From Amaurobius ferox (Eukaryota > Arthropoda > Arachnida > Araneae > Amaurobiidae): DNA of 64,000 bases. The translations under genes were made by a program, and so were the position numbers. How positions within the stretch are numbered: position 1 is the first letter of the stretch; each line of letters begins with the position of its first letter. Shown here in pieces: positions 44,443 to 58,689 of this stretch. Below the pieces are notes generated by a model, which was given only the letters and a program-made list of their open reading frames with translations, searched no databases and had not been told where the DNA came from. Where the stretch lies: assembly GCA_951213105.1 (NCBI GenBank), contig OX578144.1:84829015-84893014 (forward strand), given 5' to 3'.

Positions 44443-45940
44443 AGTGTTTAATATTATTGAAAATAGCAAGCGTTCATTGTTATTGAAAGTAATAAATAAT
44501 GATAACTAATAATAAATTATAATAATCAGAAATATTTCGCCACTTTACTGTTAGTTAGGTTTACTGTTAGTTACTAATTCCTATACTGTCAGTTTACTGT
44601 TTTTTCAAATTAATATTTATTTCTAGTTTATTATTTTTCCTCATTATATTCGAGCTATAATATTTGCAGTTATAATTTTACTGAAATTATGTAAAAATAA
44701 AATATTTTATTTTAATATTTGATTACTTTATTTTCAATTTTAGTGAGAAAGTATTCATATTTCACGATACATAAAAATATACTATCTTATGTCATCTATT
44801 TCTTATCTGCGGGTTTTCTATAATAAGAAGTATTGGTTCAATATAGCTAAATAGAATCCCTTGAACGTTGAAAGTTATGAAATTTTAAGTTAAATTTCCA
44901 GTTAAGATAATAGAATCGAGATATCGATTAAAAAATACACACGATTTTAAATATTTACAAAGTCGTTTCTGCACTTCCATTTTAAATCCGATGAAGATAT
45001 TTTAAGAAAATATAAAATTTTATTCGTTTTTCGTAGTTAAAAACGGTTTTCTCTCTGATTTGTTGCCCATCTTATTTTAAATTTTCATCACATCCTCCCA
45101 AACTGCATTTGTATACTGCGACGAAAAATCAAATTAGTGAAATACTATAGAATATCCGATGCTATTATCAGAAAAATCACAGTCAGCGGAATCCAAAAAT
45201 CAAGCATGTGTTTCGTTAGTTCAGATGTCTTGACTCTTATACAACCATCGCTTGTAAGAAATTTTTTTGTACTAGGACTGGACGGTCACTAAAGCTAGCT
45301 CCTCCAACCACCACACTCAATTTTTGTTAGGGTGTAAATTATGGAACATTTGACTTCATTTAACAAACGAATAACAATCGGTCTCAGTTATCACCGGCTC
45401 TCCAAATTCTCATTCAGATATTTTGGATATTTGGACCACTATATACTAGACCAGTATTCTCAGGAAATATCATATGGAATATATACAGATACGAAATGAA
45501 TTCGAAAACAACCTGCCTTCTTCTATTTCTAAATAATCCATAAAATTTAACAATTTCTGCCTATTTTTCTTTATTGGAATGAACTGTTGGTAATTTATTA
45601 TATTACTGCGTAATGCCATAGTTTTATATTTTTATGTTGAAAGTTACTCAGCACAATTTTATGACGCAAGACGTTCTTTGTTTACGACTAATAAAGCAGA
45701 ATTCTATTACTTTTGTGAACTCAACTTAGGTAACAAATCTCTAGGCATTTCACATACTTTGTACTGTAGAAAAACATTTCAAGCTTTTGAAAATACTTAT
45801 TTATATTTTCATAATTATTATTATAGAAATGATCAGCAACACTTGAGTTGTTAAAATGTATTTCATAATAAAATTTTACTTGAAATAAATACAGAAATAT
45901 GATACTTCTCGTAAGACGTGTTTTATATATCTGCCATGCA
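44443..45940. other. Intergenic, nothing recognised
   Basis: AT-rich. No frames longer than chance and no repeat match. Confidence 0.35.
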
Positions 45941-45944
45941 TCAT

Positions 45945-46388
45945 CCTCTTCGTGTCTATGTGGTCCATAAGTCCTTCAGCTTAGATGTCCAACAATGGCG
46001 GTGAAGCGCAGCAACTCTTGATTTGAACCAGCACATGCATCCCGTTTAACCCCTTTCGCGCCTCCATTATACAAGTAGCCTTCGGGTTTCCACGTGAACG
46101 CCTATCCTCCGGTGACCAGGTTAGAATAACATGCAGGGATCCTGTCCCGTGACATTCTCAAAACATGACAACTCCATTTATACCTTGTATGAATGATATC
46201 GTGCTCCATGGGCTTTATTTTACTCCCCTTATGCAATCTTTCATTAGAAATAGTATTAGGCCAAAATATTTCATAATTTTCCTGAAACATTTATCCTTAC
46301 AAGCATCCAGTTTAGAACCTTGGGTTGTAGTCACCATCCAGGTTTCTGCTCCATTGAACACAATTTTTACCAATGCATTAACCGTTTA
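45945..46388 (-). pseudogene. LINE endonuclease-RT C-terminal remnant
   Basis: Minus-strand translations in shifting frames match the end of the widespread animal non-LTR RT. In order: VFNGAETWMVTTTQ (the YG.ETW..T motif), LDACKDKCFRKIM, WPNTISNERLH, then RYKWSCHVLRMSRDRIP and a final RHEEDDAW (as in ALC..RHEED). At least two frameshifts and several stops. The polymerase core and endonuclease are missing, as in a 5'-truncated copy. Confidence 0.8.
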
Positions 46389-46590
46389 GTTTTAACTTAA
46401 TTCTAGAAGCACTCCACAGTTACTAAGCCTTCGGAAACAGCTTTGGACTTTCACTAATACAATTTTTATTTCTTCCACATGTTTTGCCATCCATAATACT
46501 ATGTCATGCACAATATTCTGAAATAGTAGACAGATATATTCCTTGTCACTTTGATGTATGTTGCCACAAGCAATTAACCACAATTGGAAA

Positions 46591-47436
46591 TACATGAATA
46601 AAAAAAAATGCAAAAATGTTGCTGTTGTTACTAATTCCCTGTGGTGAAGGAGCCCCTATGCACCACGTCCACTAGATCCCTGGTCCCATGGCGAAAGGGA
46701 GAGAATATACAGCTTCATTTTATTCAGGCTCCCCAAGGGCAGAAGTCTGACTTCGCCTCGACAACACAACATCCATGACCACTGGAGGGATTCGAACCCA
46801 CAACCCAGTAATCCAGCGATCAGATGGAAACGCATGCCCCTCGACCACCGTTTCGGCAATGCAAAAATAATACAGCTGACTTAAAACTCTCAATACAGCT
46901 GACTTAAAACTGAAAATATCAATACTTCTTACAATCTTATTTTAACCCTTTGCAGAAAATAATAGAACACAATATAAAATATCGTAATGTCTGGCTATTT
47001 AATAAATGTAATTTTTCAAACAAAATTTTTGAAAAACATTTTATTTTTATCTCGAATCAGTTAACTTATAGTTGTATACCTTTTTAACACATTTTATTAA
47101 TAACCTTTTTATAGATTAAAGAATTTTTTCCGTTGTTAAACAATACTAAATATATTTTTCAAATAAAGTTTTAGAAAAAGTATATGTTCAATATTATATT
47201 GAAATATGTATTTCCATGGATATCTTGACAACATTCCTGTAAAGAAACTCTAAGCGAATAATTAAAATTAGTAATGTATAGTTATGCTAATTTGAACAAA
47301 TTTAGGCAAAAAATTTGACTCTGTATAAGAAACAGACAGCCATGTTATCAATTTTTAGATAGATAGATAACTGTTTCAATTTAAAATCTCAAAGTTATCA
47401 CCATGATCCTATCGTTCTGATAGGATTGCCATTATT
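46591..47436. repeat. Local duplication, copy 1 (with SINE insertion)
   Basis: Apart from the SINE and one target duplication, and a small 23 bp internal repeat (CAATACAGCTGACTTAAAAC), this matches 48366-48943. It starts at TACATGAATAAAA and ends at ATCGTTCTGATAG..ATTGCC. Differences are scattered point changes. Confidence 0.92.
46618..46857 (-). mobile_element. tRNA-derived SINE, complete insertion with target duplication
   Basis: A 240 bp unit flanked by AATGCAAAAAT on both sides (46607-46617 and 46858-46868). The minus strand starts GCCGAAACGGTGGTCGAGGG (A box). It has the B box GGGTTCGAATCCC and a body including GAAGTCAGACTTCTGCCCTT. It ends in GTAACAACAGCAAC. The paralogous segment at 48380 preserves the unoccupied site. 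Confidence 0.9.
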
Positions 47437-48321
47437 ACAAATACCATTCTCTTTGTTAAGTGTATCTCTCCTGTAAAGCTGTACGTACAGTTGTCAATCA
47501 TCATTACGGAAAGGTCTCTGTCGTTGAATCTTGCCGACGAAATTGGAAACATGTGTATACTTTGAAAACTGAAACAATTTAACAAGAGCTATCCGAGTCA
47601 CGTAAGTTTGACAAGAATATTTCGAAGAACGTATGTGGATCAAGATAATTATTCTATTAGATGTCTTAGATAAGTCTATAACTATACCTGAAACAAGAGC
47701 CCCCAGATCGAACCAAAAGCCATCGTGACTAGTCCAAAACGCTATCAGCTTCATAACCAGTTTGTTGTATTGTCTGCTTCTCCAAAACGCCAACCCTTGC
47801 TACTTACCACAACTGACCATATCTCCTGTATGTATCTATCTGCACCAATACCAGCCATCGACTCTATCTGCTGTTCCACCACAACCACCTGGATCAACCA
47901 CTAATCTTAAAACTACTTAAACAAGACAACTTCAAGACTAACCTCATGCAATCAGACTAACCTTCAGAATAACCTCATGTTTATCACTTCCTTTGTTTAT
48001 CACTCTAACGGATCTTGTTGTTGAAAGAAAAAATTGCGAAAGAAGAGGTGAATGAAAAAATGTGGGCCAGAGTTTCTTTAGAAGCAAAAAAAAAAAAAAA
48101 TGACTATTGATCAGAAAGCAACGTTACACGATAAGAGTTATGGTAAATTGCGAAAACGTTTGTGTCATAGGAATACAACCCTCTGGTTTGTGAATTAGTT
48201 GAGCATTTAGTTGTTTTCTGAACTTTATGCTTACAGGTGAGACAGTGTCAAACACAAACGAAACAGCTCCCAAAAAGACTGGCATTTGACATACCCTATC
48301 TGAAATAGTTCGATCCTCCTT
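47437..48321. other. Unique spacer between the two duplication copies
   Basis: Open frames at 47494-47793 and 48124-48423 (minus strand, 99 codons each) have no recognisable domain. CTAACCTTCAGAATAACCTC-type repeats occur near 47940-47980. Confidence 0.35.
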
Positions 48322-48357
48322 TGCAGATATTGGCGTCCATGGACGCCAATACCTGCA
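48322..48357. repeat. 36 bp near-perfect palindrome
   Basis: The centre TATTGGCGTCCATGGACGCC plus AATA is a perfect 24 bp palindrome (48328-48351). It extends by TGCAG/CTGCA after one mismatch. Confidence 0.9.
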
Positions 48358-48365
48358 ATACAATA

Positions 48366-48943
48366 ATACATGAATAAAAAAAATGCAAAAATAATACAGA
48401 TGATTTAAAACTGAAAATATCAATACTACTTACAATCTTATTTTAACCCTTTGCAGAAAATAATAGAACACAATATAAAATATCGTAATGGCTGTCTGTT
48501 TAATAAATGTAATTTTTCAAACAAAATTTTTGAAAAACATTTTATTTTTATCTCGAATCAGTTAACTTATAGTTGTATACCTTTTTAACACATTTTATTA
48601 ATAACCTTTTTATAGACTAAAGAATTTTTTCCGTTGTTAAACAATACTAAATATATTTTTCAAATAAAGTTTTAGAAAAAGTATATGTTCAATATTATAT
48701 TGAAATATGTATTTCCATGGATATCTTCACAACATTCCTGTAAAGAAACTCTAAACGAATAATTAAAAGTAGTAATGTATAGTTATGCCAATTTGAAGAA
48801 ATTTCGACAAAAAGTGTGGCTCTGTATAAGAAACAGACTGCCATGCTTTCAATTTTTAGATAGATATTTTTAGATAGCTGGTTCAATTTAAAATCTTAAA
48901 GTTATCACCATGATCCTATCGTTCTGATAGCATTGCCGTTATT
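48366..48943. repeat. Local duplication, copy 2 (empty SINE site)
   Basis: Matches 46591-47436 minus the SINE. The site reads ATGCAAAAATAATACAGATG uninterrupted. Confidence 0.92.
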
Positions 48944-50190
48944 GTACTCAGTTTAAAATATAAAATGCCGTATACTCAGTTTAAAATATAAAAATTAGAT
49001 GTGTAATGTCCATGATATACCCAAATGTGTTTTTTTGTTTTTATATTCATGGGAATTATTTATCTTTAATCACACAGTTTATTAATTTCGTTTTGTATTA
49101 CATAATATTATATAGAGGACGTAGTATCATAAGATTGTAGTAGATCTTGTAAAATTACGATATATGTATAAGTATATATAAATGTATATAAAAAAATTTT
49201 TTATACCATTTTACTATCAAAATATACATGCAAAACTTGTATTTAAATACATGTGAAACATTTAAAGCCATTTATTTTTCTGTTTCTGTGCTATTTAAAA
49301 TATTTATATCTATTTTATCGATATCTGACAAATTTGTACAACTGGACAATAAATAGAAACAATTATTACGATTTACCTAACTGAAAGTTTTCACAATAAA
49401 ATCCAAATCGTTACATAGTTTGTTTTTTGTGCTTTAACTTTGTGCTGTGGGGAAAGTAAAAAGGGAATGAATAAAATGTTAAAAAAAAAGTTAAATTAAT
49501 TTCTTTTTATAGAGTAAATTGACTTGCACTTTTTCATATTAGTGTTGTACTAAGTAAAAAATTCTTACAAAAACTGCGAAATTTAAATTTATGACGTATT
49601 ATTGTTGATACCAGTTGTTTCTATATAAAATTGTTTCTACAATTAAAAATCAAATCAATTCAACATTTCTAACTCAATTCTACATTTAAAATTAATTGAT
49701 TCATCAGGCAGAAGTTAAAAGAATCGCAGTATATTTACAAATTCAAGTGCAGATTTAAGGGAAAATTTTTATATTTGCCTCAAATCACACTTTATGTTTA
49801 GTAACATATATATATACTACGTAATTAAGAAAAATTAATCACCTCAGAAAACTGCATCTTACAGTATAAAAAAAATTCATAAAATTAACACTTCGGTTTT
49901 TGAAAGACTGGTTTAGTTGGAATGAAAACACAGACGAAATAAATGCATTGTAAAGTTTTGCATTTTTCAAACTTTACTGCCAAAACAAACTATATTTTGT
50001 TTCTGCGGGCGAAATTTAATTAACCTAGTTAACCATTAAGAAAATATTAACTTTTCTTCTGAAGTGCCTGAGGCTTTTGAAATAACTTTGCTTTGAGAAT
50101 ACAAAAGATTTAACCATAGTCAAATGCAATTCTTTACTGCTTTGAAAATTCGAAATAACTCAAGAATGATTTCAATTAGAACGTCATTTT
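48944..50190. other. Intergenic, nothing recognised
   Basis: A short direct repeat ACTCAGTTTAAAATATAAAA occurs twice near 48948-48990. Otherwise AT-rich and featureless. Confidence 0.35.
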
Positions 50191-50690
50191 TCATATATAT
50201 ATATATATATATATAGCAAATAAAAGTATTAAGTTAAAAATGGGAATCAAGCCGACGGGAAAGCATAAATGGCCGAGGGGGATTGTGACCCCTCGTTTCC
50301 GGTTATAGCATGCTATTACACCCAGGTAACACTCCCGGTACCAAATACTTTGCCGAAACTTGACTTCCGAAATGGTGTCGAGCACAAGACACTGACCGTG
50401 GAAGTGAGTACAAAACTCAAGTATCGAAGAAAAGTCCGAAGTACAAAGCCGAAGTAAAAAACATAATGAAAAAGGCCAAGAGTCGTTGACTAAGGAGAGT
50501 GCAATCCATATATAGCATTATACTACCACTAGGGTGCGCTATCAGCAAATTCCATGTAGGTGAATCTCACAGTTACCATTTCCAAAATCGATAACATCAC
50601 CGGTGTGTACAAGTTATATCCTTAAAATAAGCATTTTTTACATCACTGTATACAGTATTATAATAGTGTCTAAGGAAATTTGCGGGATAA
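50191..50690. other. Less AT-rich segment of unknown nature
   Basis: GC content rises after a short TA tract. The frames at 50191-50385 (minus) and 50269-50457 (plus) overlap antisense and neither has a recognised domain. Could be a flank of the adjacent retroelement. Confidence 0.3.
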
Positions 50691-50695
50691 TGTTT

Positions 50696-51195
50696 TTAAA
50701 TCGCCTCTTGCATTATTCTTCTGTCATTTGTAGTTCGATCTTTTTTGAAAGTATGGATTCTTTGATTGCGTATCAGATGATTGACAATAATATTTCGTAA
50801 TATATTTTTACTAAAATTTGAGTTCCAATCGATAACGTAGTTGATGCTGGTCTTGAAAGTATTTCTCTTGTCGTATAAAATGGTATATAAATAATTGTTT
50901 TCATCGTAAAGGATACTAATATCCAGGAAATCAATTTGATTTTTATTTTCCATGTGTGTTTCTATGAGATCCAAGTTATCAGGGTAGAAACTGAAGTCAA
51001 AATCAGGCATTTGTTCGTATTGGCCCACAAGAATGTCATCCACGAAACGAAAATATGGTATTTCATTTAATATGTGAGTGCCTTCCTCGTATTTATTCAA
51101 GTATATGTCAGCAAGGAGTGAGGAATATCATCCACCCATTGGAATGCCTTTGACTTGATAATAGTTATAATAGTTAGTACCGTTAAATAGTATAT
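50696..51195 (-). pseudogene. Reverse transcriptase fragment, class uncertain
   Basis: Read on the minus strand. A GIPMGG stretch, the family's fingers/palm motif, precedes an in-frame TGA (51128-51130), then SSLLADIYLNKYEEG. The catalytic palm follows as FRFVDDILV with FVDD in the YADD position. FLDISILYDENNYLYTILYDK matches the FLD....N.L.T..Y pattern that closes the palm in Penelope-like and related RTs. The LYDKR wording differs from the VYRKPT usual in Penelope elements, so the class is unresolved. No endonuclease was seen. Only the one stop breaks it. Confidence 0.7.
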
Positions 51196-51482
51196 TTTCT
51201 GATATATTTTCGATTAATTAAATTTCGATTAAATTAAATAAAATATTTTTTTTTCTGGTATATTTTCGATTCTGAACAAGGCTTTATATTTACTTAATAT
51301 AATATATTCATGTAATTCATAAATCTCATAAATCTTCAATAAAATAATAAAGAGATCATCAAGGTCAATATTATTAAACACTTTACAATATACTATACAT
51401 ATTACTATCTATACATATTACTATCCTACTATTGCATTTGTATAATGCAATGTTTATATATATGCATGTATACTACTATTCT
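51196..51482. other. AT-rich filler
   Basis: ATTAAATTTCGATT repeats and simple sequence between two retroelement fragments. Confidence 0.4.
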
Positions 51483-51975
51483 TGAGGGACTGCCGAATAC
51501 TTTTTGCTGTAATTTGAACTTCTCAATTGCGTCTCGTGACGATGTAGATTTTACTGGATAGAACCATATACATTTAGTAAATGCATCTATCACTGTGAAT
51601 ATATGTTTGTATTGTTTGTTCGTGGACGGAAGTGGTCCTACGAAATCAATGTGGTAGGTGCTTAGTGGGACATTTCAGTGGTATTGGGTGTAAGAGTCCT
51701 TCGTCTGTCCCACACTTCTTATTACAAAGAATGCACTTTACACAGTTATCTGTAACACTTTCTATTTGCTTTCTTGTGTTTGAAATATAAAAGCCTTGCC
51801 TTAAAACGCCTTCAGTTTTTGCTGCGGTATTTTGTGTACTTCTCGGAGCATTTCTGTTTGCATCGCTTGAGGTATTACTAACACTTCTCTTCCATATACA
51901 TATTTGTATAAGACATCATTTTTAATTAGGTAATCGTTTTTTGATTCTTTACCGATTAAGGTATTTATCATTTTT
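51483..51975 (-). pseudogene. Ty3/gypsy integrase fragment
   Basis: The minus-strand translation gives GFYISNTRKQIESVTDNCVK with CVKC..C cysteines of the H2C2 zinc site. YHIDFVGPLPSTNKQYKHIF follows, with its catalytic Asp, then VIDAFTKCIWFYPVKS. It ends near QQKVFGSPSRI, just before the second catalytic Asp, where AT-rich sequence begins. Frameshifts are present (for example near 51670). It continues the RNase H piece upstream. Confidence 0.85.
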
Positions 51976-52361
51976 ATGTTTTCATCCTCTTCTGTTTGCG
52001 ATATAGAATTTTGCGGTCACTTCATCGTGAGAACTATTAACTGTAAAAAAAACAGCATTGCGACTTAGTGCATCTACATGCTTCATCAGTTTACCGGATC
52101 TATGAATAACTTCATAACCAAATTTATCCAGCAATAATGCCCATCTTGTGACTTTTGGAGTATGATCTTTCTTATCGATTGTTTTTTGAATGCTTCGCAA
52201 TCGGTCACAATTTTGAATTTTGAACCCAACAAGTAATTCCTGAACTTCTTCAAAGCTTCGATTATTGCGAGTATTTCTAACTCGTGGCTACTATATTTTT
52301 CCTTTTGAGTTGTTTTTTTTGCTCATGAAATAAACCGGATAAAATTTTCCGTTCTCCACGA
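51976..52361 (-). pseudogene. Ty3/gypsy RNase H fragment
   Basis: ENGKFYPVYFMSKKT, then YSSHELEILAIIEALKKFRN, a TDCEAF motif and, after a one-base frameshift near 52190, TPKVTRWALLLDKFGYEVIH and HVDALSRN. This is the classic gypsy RNase H plus linker. The RT domain that should precede it is absent; an LTR-like sequence lies directly upstream instead. Confidence 0.88.
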
Positions 52362-52374
52362 TAATTTTCCACGA

Positions 52375-54170
<1,796 letters not shown>

Positions 54171-54172
54171 TG

Positions 54173-55129
54173 TTTTTAACACTTTACAACATAGTTGAAA
54201 AGTGTTTATGACATTGTTCATTCACTCTATCTGTCTGTCTGTTATTAACACTTTATAACTTAGTTGACAGTGTTTATAACTTTGTTCATTCTGTTTGCCT
54301 GTCTGTCCGTTAGCATAACTACCATAAAAATGACTTTATCAAAATGAAATTTTAGTATGTTTTTCAGATTGTCTGTGGGACCTATGGGAATATAAATTAA
54401 TAATATCACCCAATTAATTTTGGACTGAACCCCGGGTTGAGAAAATGAAATACTACATTGAACCCTATGGGACCTAATTTTTCAAACATTTTTTAAGCGA
54501 ATTTAAAATTCACAAATTGCTTTGAAAGTTTTAGGAACATTTTAAATTATCCCATAAAATATATAAAAAAATTTAGTAAAATATGTTAGGTAGTTTCTTA
54601 AATAAAAATTGTTTAATATAGGGAGAAAAACAAATTCAATTAAATTCTGACTCTTCCTATGTTCTCCAGAAATAAAAAAGAGGTATATTTTATAATAAAT
54701 ATCTTTCCAAACGTTTAATTATTTTTTTTTATCATGCCCATGACTAAATTATTTTCAAAACTCATAACCAAGTAGGTCATATACTACGAAAGATTGAATC
54801 GATACCTTTATAAATAGAAATGGGTGAATAACAACACTTTTGTCGAATTTGAGGATTCTAATCAGGCTGTTTAAAGTTAGCGAGTTTGCCGCCAATGTTA
54901 ATTTGACGCAAATGAGCGCTATTTTGTAAAAATGTTAAGATATTATCTAAAATAGTTCTTCACTTCTGCTGGACTGTCAAATTGTGGGCTGCAATCAGAA
55001 ACAATTTCACAATCCGCAAACATAGCAAGCGTTTAATATAACGAGAAATTTATATATTTTAATTTTCTACAATTTCTGAATGAAATTCTAGCACAAATTA
55101 AAAATGTTTATGTTTAAGTGTGATTTTTG
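54173..55129 (+). repeat. Dispersed repeat D, copy 2
   Basis: Matches 41820-42733 over its whole length. The first ~65 bp (AACACTTTA...GTTCATTC) is duplicated in tandem here. Minor indels. Confidence 0.82.
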
Positions 55130-55690
55130 TGTCCATAACTCTATGAAATTTTGGCGAAGATTCTGGTGGTATATGCCAATTTGGGAACTTTATTTAATGT
55201 TGACGAATAAACGAAAATTTTGCCATATTGATAAAAATGCCGTTAAATGGGAGGTAATGTTTTGCAAATTTTGAATTACATCACATGACGACCATACCTT
55301 CTAGTATATAAAAAATGCTCCTCTGTTTATCTGTTACGATTGCCAATACAGTTAGCGAACTTATGTTCAATCATTACGTTTAATAATTACGTTTAATAAT
55401 TACGTTTAATTACGTTTAAGAGGATATCGGCAACTTGGAACTATTTCATCCAGATTGACGAAAATATTGTCAAAATTGCAAAAGTAAAGCTGAGACAACA
55501 AAAATCATGTCAAATTGATGAAATATTTATTTAAATATTTCGATATATGAATTGTATTGGTTTGACGATGCTATCAACATTAATAAATGTTAATTTAGAG
55601 TTGCGTGAAGTATAACTTTGAAATAGTTTTACAAGTTGTTATCCGGAAAAGCGGCAAGTATACGTTTCAACATCGAAGACACTGCACCGT
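55130..55690. repeat. Diverged CGCCAAAT-type repeat and a 13 bp array
   Basis: A GAGGTAATG...AAATTTTGAATT block at about 55240-55300 also occurs at 57238-57270 in the same order. A TACGTTTAATAAT array lies at 55373-55418. Confidence 0.45.
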
Positions 55691-55699
55691 GGAACTTAT

Positions 55700-56745
55700 A
55701 CATCATTTTTTCACTGTTTCCCTCTTATATCGTGTTGGGCCTCCTCTAGCAACTAACTCTAAGTGGCATAGACTCAAACTGTCTCCAGGAGAAATGCACA
55801 GGCAAGCTGCCTCGATAGTAGCCCATAATTGCATGGTTGCGGTAGGTATTGGAATTTGGGCACAGATGGTTTTTTCGATCATATCACAGATATACTCCAA
55901 AGGGGTCATGTCTGGCGATCTAGATGGCCAAATCGCGATTTGGAATTGTCCAGAATATTCCCCAAACCAATATCGAGCAATATATGCGCAATGGCACGGA
56001 TCATTATCAACCTAGAGCATCCCGACATAATTGGGGTACTTCAAGTCCATAAATGGCTGCAAATTGTTACTTAGCAGATGAAGGTAGCGATTTCCTGACA
56101 ATGACCGGATCAATTTCACCACAGGATCCAATCCATGCCAAGTAAACACTCCCAATACCATTATGGAACCACCACCAGCTTGGACATTGCCTTGTTGCCA
56201 AGTTAGATCCTCAGCTTCTTGGGGTTTGCGCTATACATGAAAGCGACCATCAGCCATACCAACTGGAAACGTTACTTATCGGTCCACGCTACATTCTTCC
56301 ATTCATCTAAGGTCCTTTACATGTGTTCGCGATCCCAGACGATGAGCTGAAGTCGATGATGTGCTGTGGGTAACGGCACTAGAATCGGTCTTCTGTTGCC
56401 ATGTCATATCAGCGCCAAATGTCACTGCACAGACTTCACATATACGCTTCTAATGCGTCCCTCATTGAATGTGGTAGTCAGTTGACGCAGTGCCGTTCGT
56501 CTGTCAGCACGGACGCTTCTGCTTAGACCTCGCTGGTCTCGATCATTCAGCAGCATACGTGGCCGTCCACTGCGTTGTGTCTTGTGGGAGGTAATGCGCT
56601 CCATGAGATACTCTCGATACATCCTTGATTCTGTCGAGCGAGAAATTTTCAAATTTTCGACAACTTCTGAAATGCTATGCCCCATTCCTCGAGCTCCAAC
56701 TATCATCCCACGCTCAAACCCGGTTAATTCCCGTTAGGTAGCCAT
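55700..56745 (-). pseudogene. Tc1-like transposase pseudogene, nearly full length
   Basis: ATG at 56743-56745, then an in-frame TAA at codon 4. The N-terminal helix-turn-helix region includes RELTGFERGMIVGARGMG and ISEVVENLKISRSTESRMYR. A GRPRMLLNDRDQRGL stretch follows, the Tc1 GRP hook plus second DNA-binding part. The middle is badly decayed. Near the C-terminus MTPLEYICDMIEK keeps the glutamate of the final catalytic motif, and ARGGPTRYK ends the family pattern. Several frameshifts. About 1.05 kb matches a ~340-residue transposase. I did not find convincing terminal inverted repeats. Confidence 0.82.
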
Positions 56746-57190
56746 CAGTTTTTTCATAACCCTCCACGTGAACACTCATTTTTTCCATTCACATAACGAC
56801 TTTCCACGATCTCTGCTGCTTGAATTCGGTGTTCTTATTAAAAACCAGAGCGTTCTTTCTCTTCTCAGCTAATTAAATTTCTGCTTGAACGCTGTTCGTT
56901 TTTCTTTTTTTTTTCTTCATATTTTTTCCTTTGAGTGGCGTCAGCAGATTCAAATTTATATGTAAAACGATTCAACAACAACAAAAAACACTTTTTGACA
57001 TTCAAAACACATTTTAGTTCACAAACGGGTTGGCCAATGGAAAATGGAGAGGACAGAAAAGAAAAGAAACGTCGGTAAAATAGAGAAAGTGTGTGATCAT
57101 GGAAAGCACACCAAAATTAAGAATATTTTTAAAAAAATTGAAAAGAAAAGGCCGAAAAGCATAGACTGCAAATTAAGAAGGAATCCCTAT
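56746..57190. other. Intergenic, nothing recognised
   Basis: May include the right terminal region of the Tc1-like element. No inverted repeat could be confirmed. Confidence 0.3.
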
Positions 57191-57300
57191 AGCAATCTCA
57201 AATCCATCGCCAAATTGATGAAAATTCCGCCAAATGCGAGGTAATGGTTAAAAATTTTGAATTCCGTACGACGGACATACCGTCTACTTTTAAATAAATA

Positions 57301-57768
57301 ATTTATACAACATGTTTGTCAAATATTCGGCCTTGAGCCTTGTTTATCATCAAGACATAAGCTAATTGGATGGGAAACTGGCACAATACAGCATAAATGG
57401 TAACGTCACAGACTTCCTTTTCAGTCTTAATGAATATTTATTATAAGATACAATTTGAAATGTAATTAATCACTTACCAAAAATCAAACTTCTGCAAAGT
57501 ATTTGAAAATATACAGTTACGTCGTTTTAAATGTATAGCATTGTAGTAAATGTTGAATTCATAATTGTTGATTTTTACAAACAAACCTAAAGTTTCGCAA
57601 GCATTGTTGTTATAAACAAACAGAGCGTTTCTCAATCATTATTGTCATGAACAATTACGATTCATTGTTGAAAATGCTGTTGCCATTTCAAAAAAGCAAT
57701 CATTTAAATAAAGCTCTAAACTATTTATATATTTTGAATAGTTAAAAATATAAATATAACTTTTTACT
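57301..57768. other. Intergenic, nothing recognised
   Basis: No supported feature. Confidence 0.35.
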
Positions 57769-57893
57769 TTCCTTATATACATAATGTATAAGGAAAGTAT
57801 TGTGACGGGGTCGAAAATTCGAATTCGAATTTTCAAAGGGAGAGCAAATTTCAAGCATCCCTGATCACGAATCGAACATTTTTCAGGTGATGT

Positions 57894-57959
<66 letters not shown>

Positions 57960-58677
57960 ATCAGTGAGTCTGTGGAGACGATAACTGACAAACAAATGGA
58001 CCGATTCGAACGAAATTAGGTACAAAAATTACAATCCGTGAATACTAGAAGCCTATTGTTTTTAAACACAATCGAATGCTCAGAATCCCCTAAGTTTTAG
58101 AGTGAAATTTTGAAAAATTCATCAAAAACTCAAAACCGTTAATAAAGTTACGCAAATAGACATTTCTTATGTAGTGTTTCCTTAGAAAACGATTGACATA
58201 AACTTAACGCTAGCATGAACCGTTCTGGAGATATTGCACATTTTAAAAATATATGCGTAAAAAATCATATACATTAAAAAAATATTAACTGTTGAGATAC
58301 ATGTTCACTTTCATATGTAATATCATCCGATAAATTAAATTTGGTGACATTATTCTCGTGGATCTAGCTCATTCCATTCACGAGAAAATATACTTTGAGT
58401 AATACATTTGTATTTGAACGGCAATCTGCTATAAGAATAACTTATTTCTCCGTCTCCAGGCGCCTTTTTAAAATATCGCCAAATTAACGAGAATCTAGCC
58501 AATTGCATAAAAATGACGCTAAATCAATGAAAATGACGACTAATTGACGAAATGTCAATATCTTGGAAAGAATATAGCTATCCACTATAAGAATAACCTA
58601 TTTTCTTTTATTGTAATAGAAGTAAATCCATTGCATTATATAAGGAAATTCATGTGCTGTTCCACATCAGATTTTTT
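57769..58677 (+). repeat. Family A repeat, full-length copy
   Basis: Complete from hairpin to GCATTATATAAGGAAATTCA and a slightly altered stem-loop. GT tract at 57897-57959, interrupted by AATATATATA. Confidence 0.85.
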
Positions 58678-58689
58678 TTATTGATTTAG

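Noticed and set aside
46790..46860. tRNA gene
   Set aside because: A and B boxes are present, but the fold does not complete a cloverleaf and the unit carries a SINE body, tail and target duplication.
47494..48423. Two 99-codon minus-strand frames as possible genes
   Set aside because: No motif, no codon bias and no splice or start context that I can support.
55605..56074. Plus-strand frames of 136 and 81 codons
   Set aside because: They are antisense to the Tc1-like transposase pseudogene on the minus strand.
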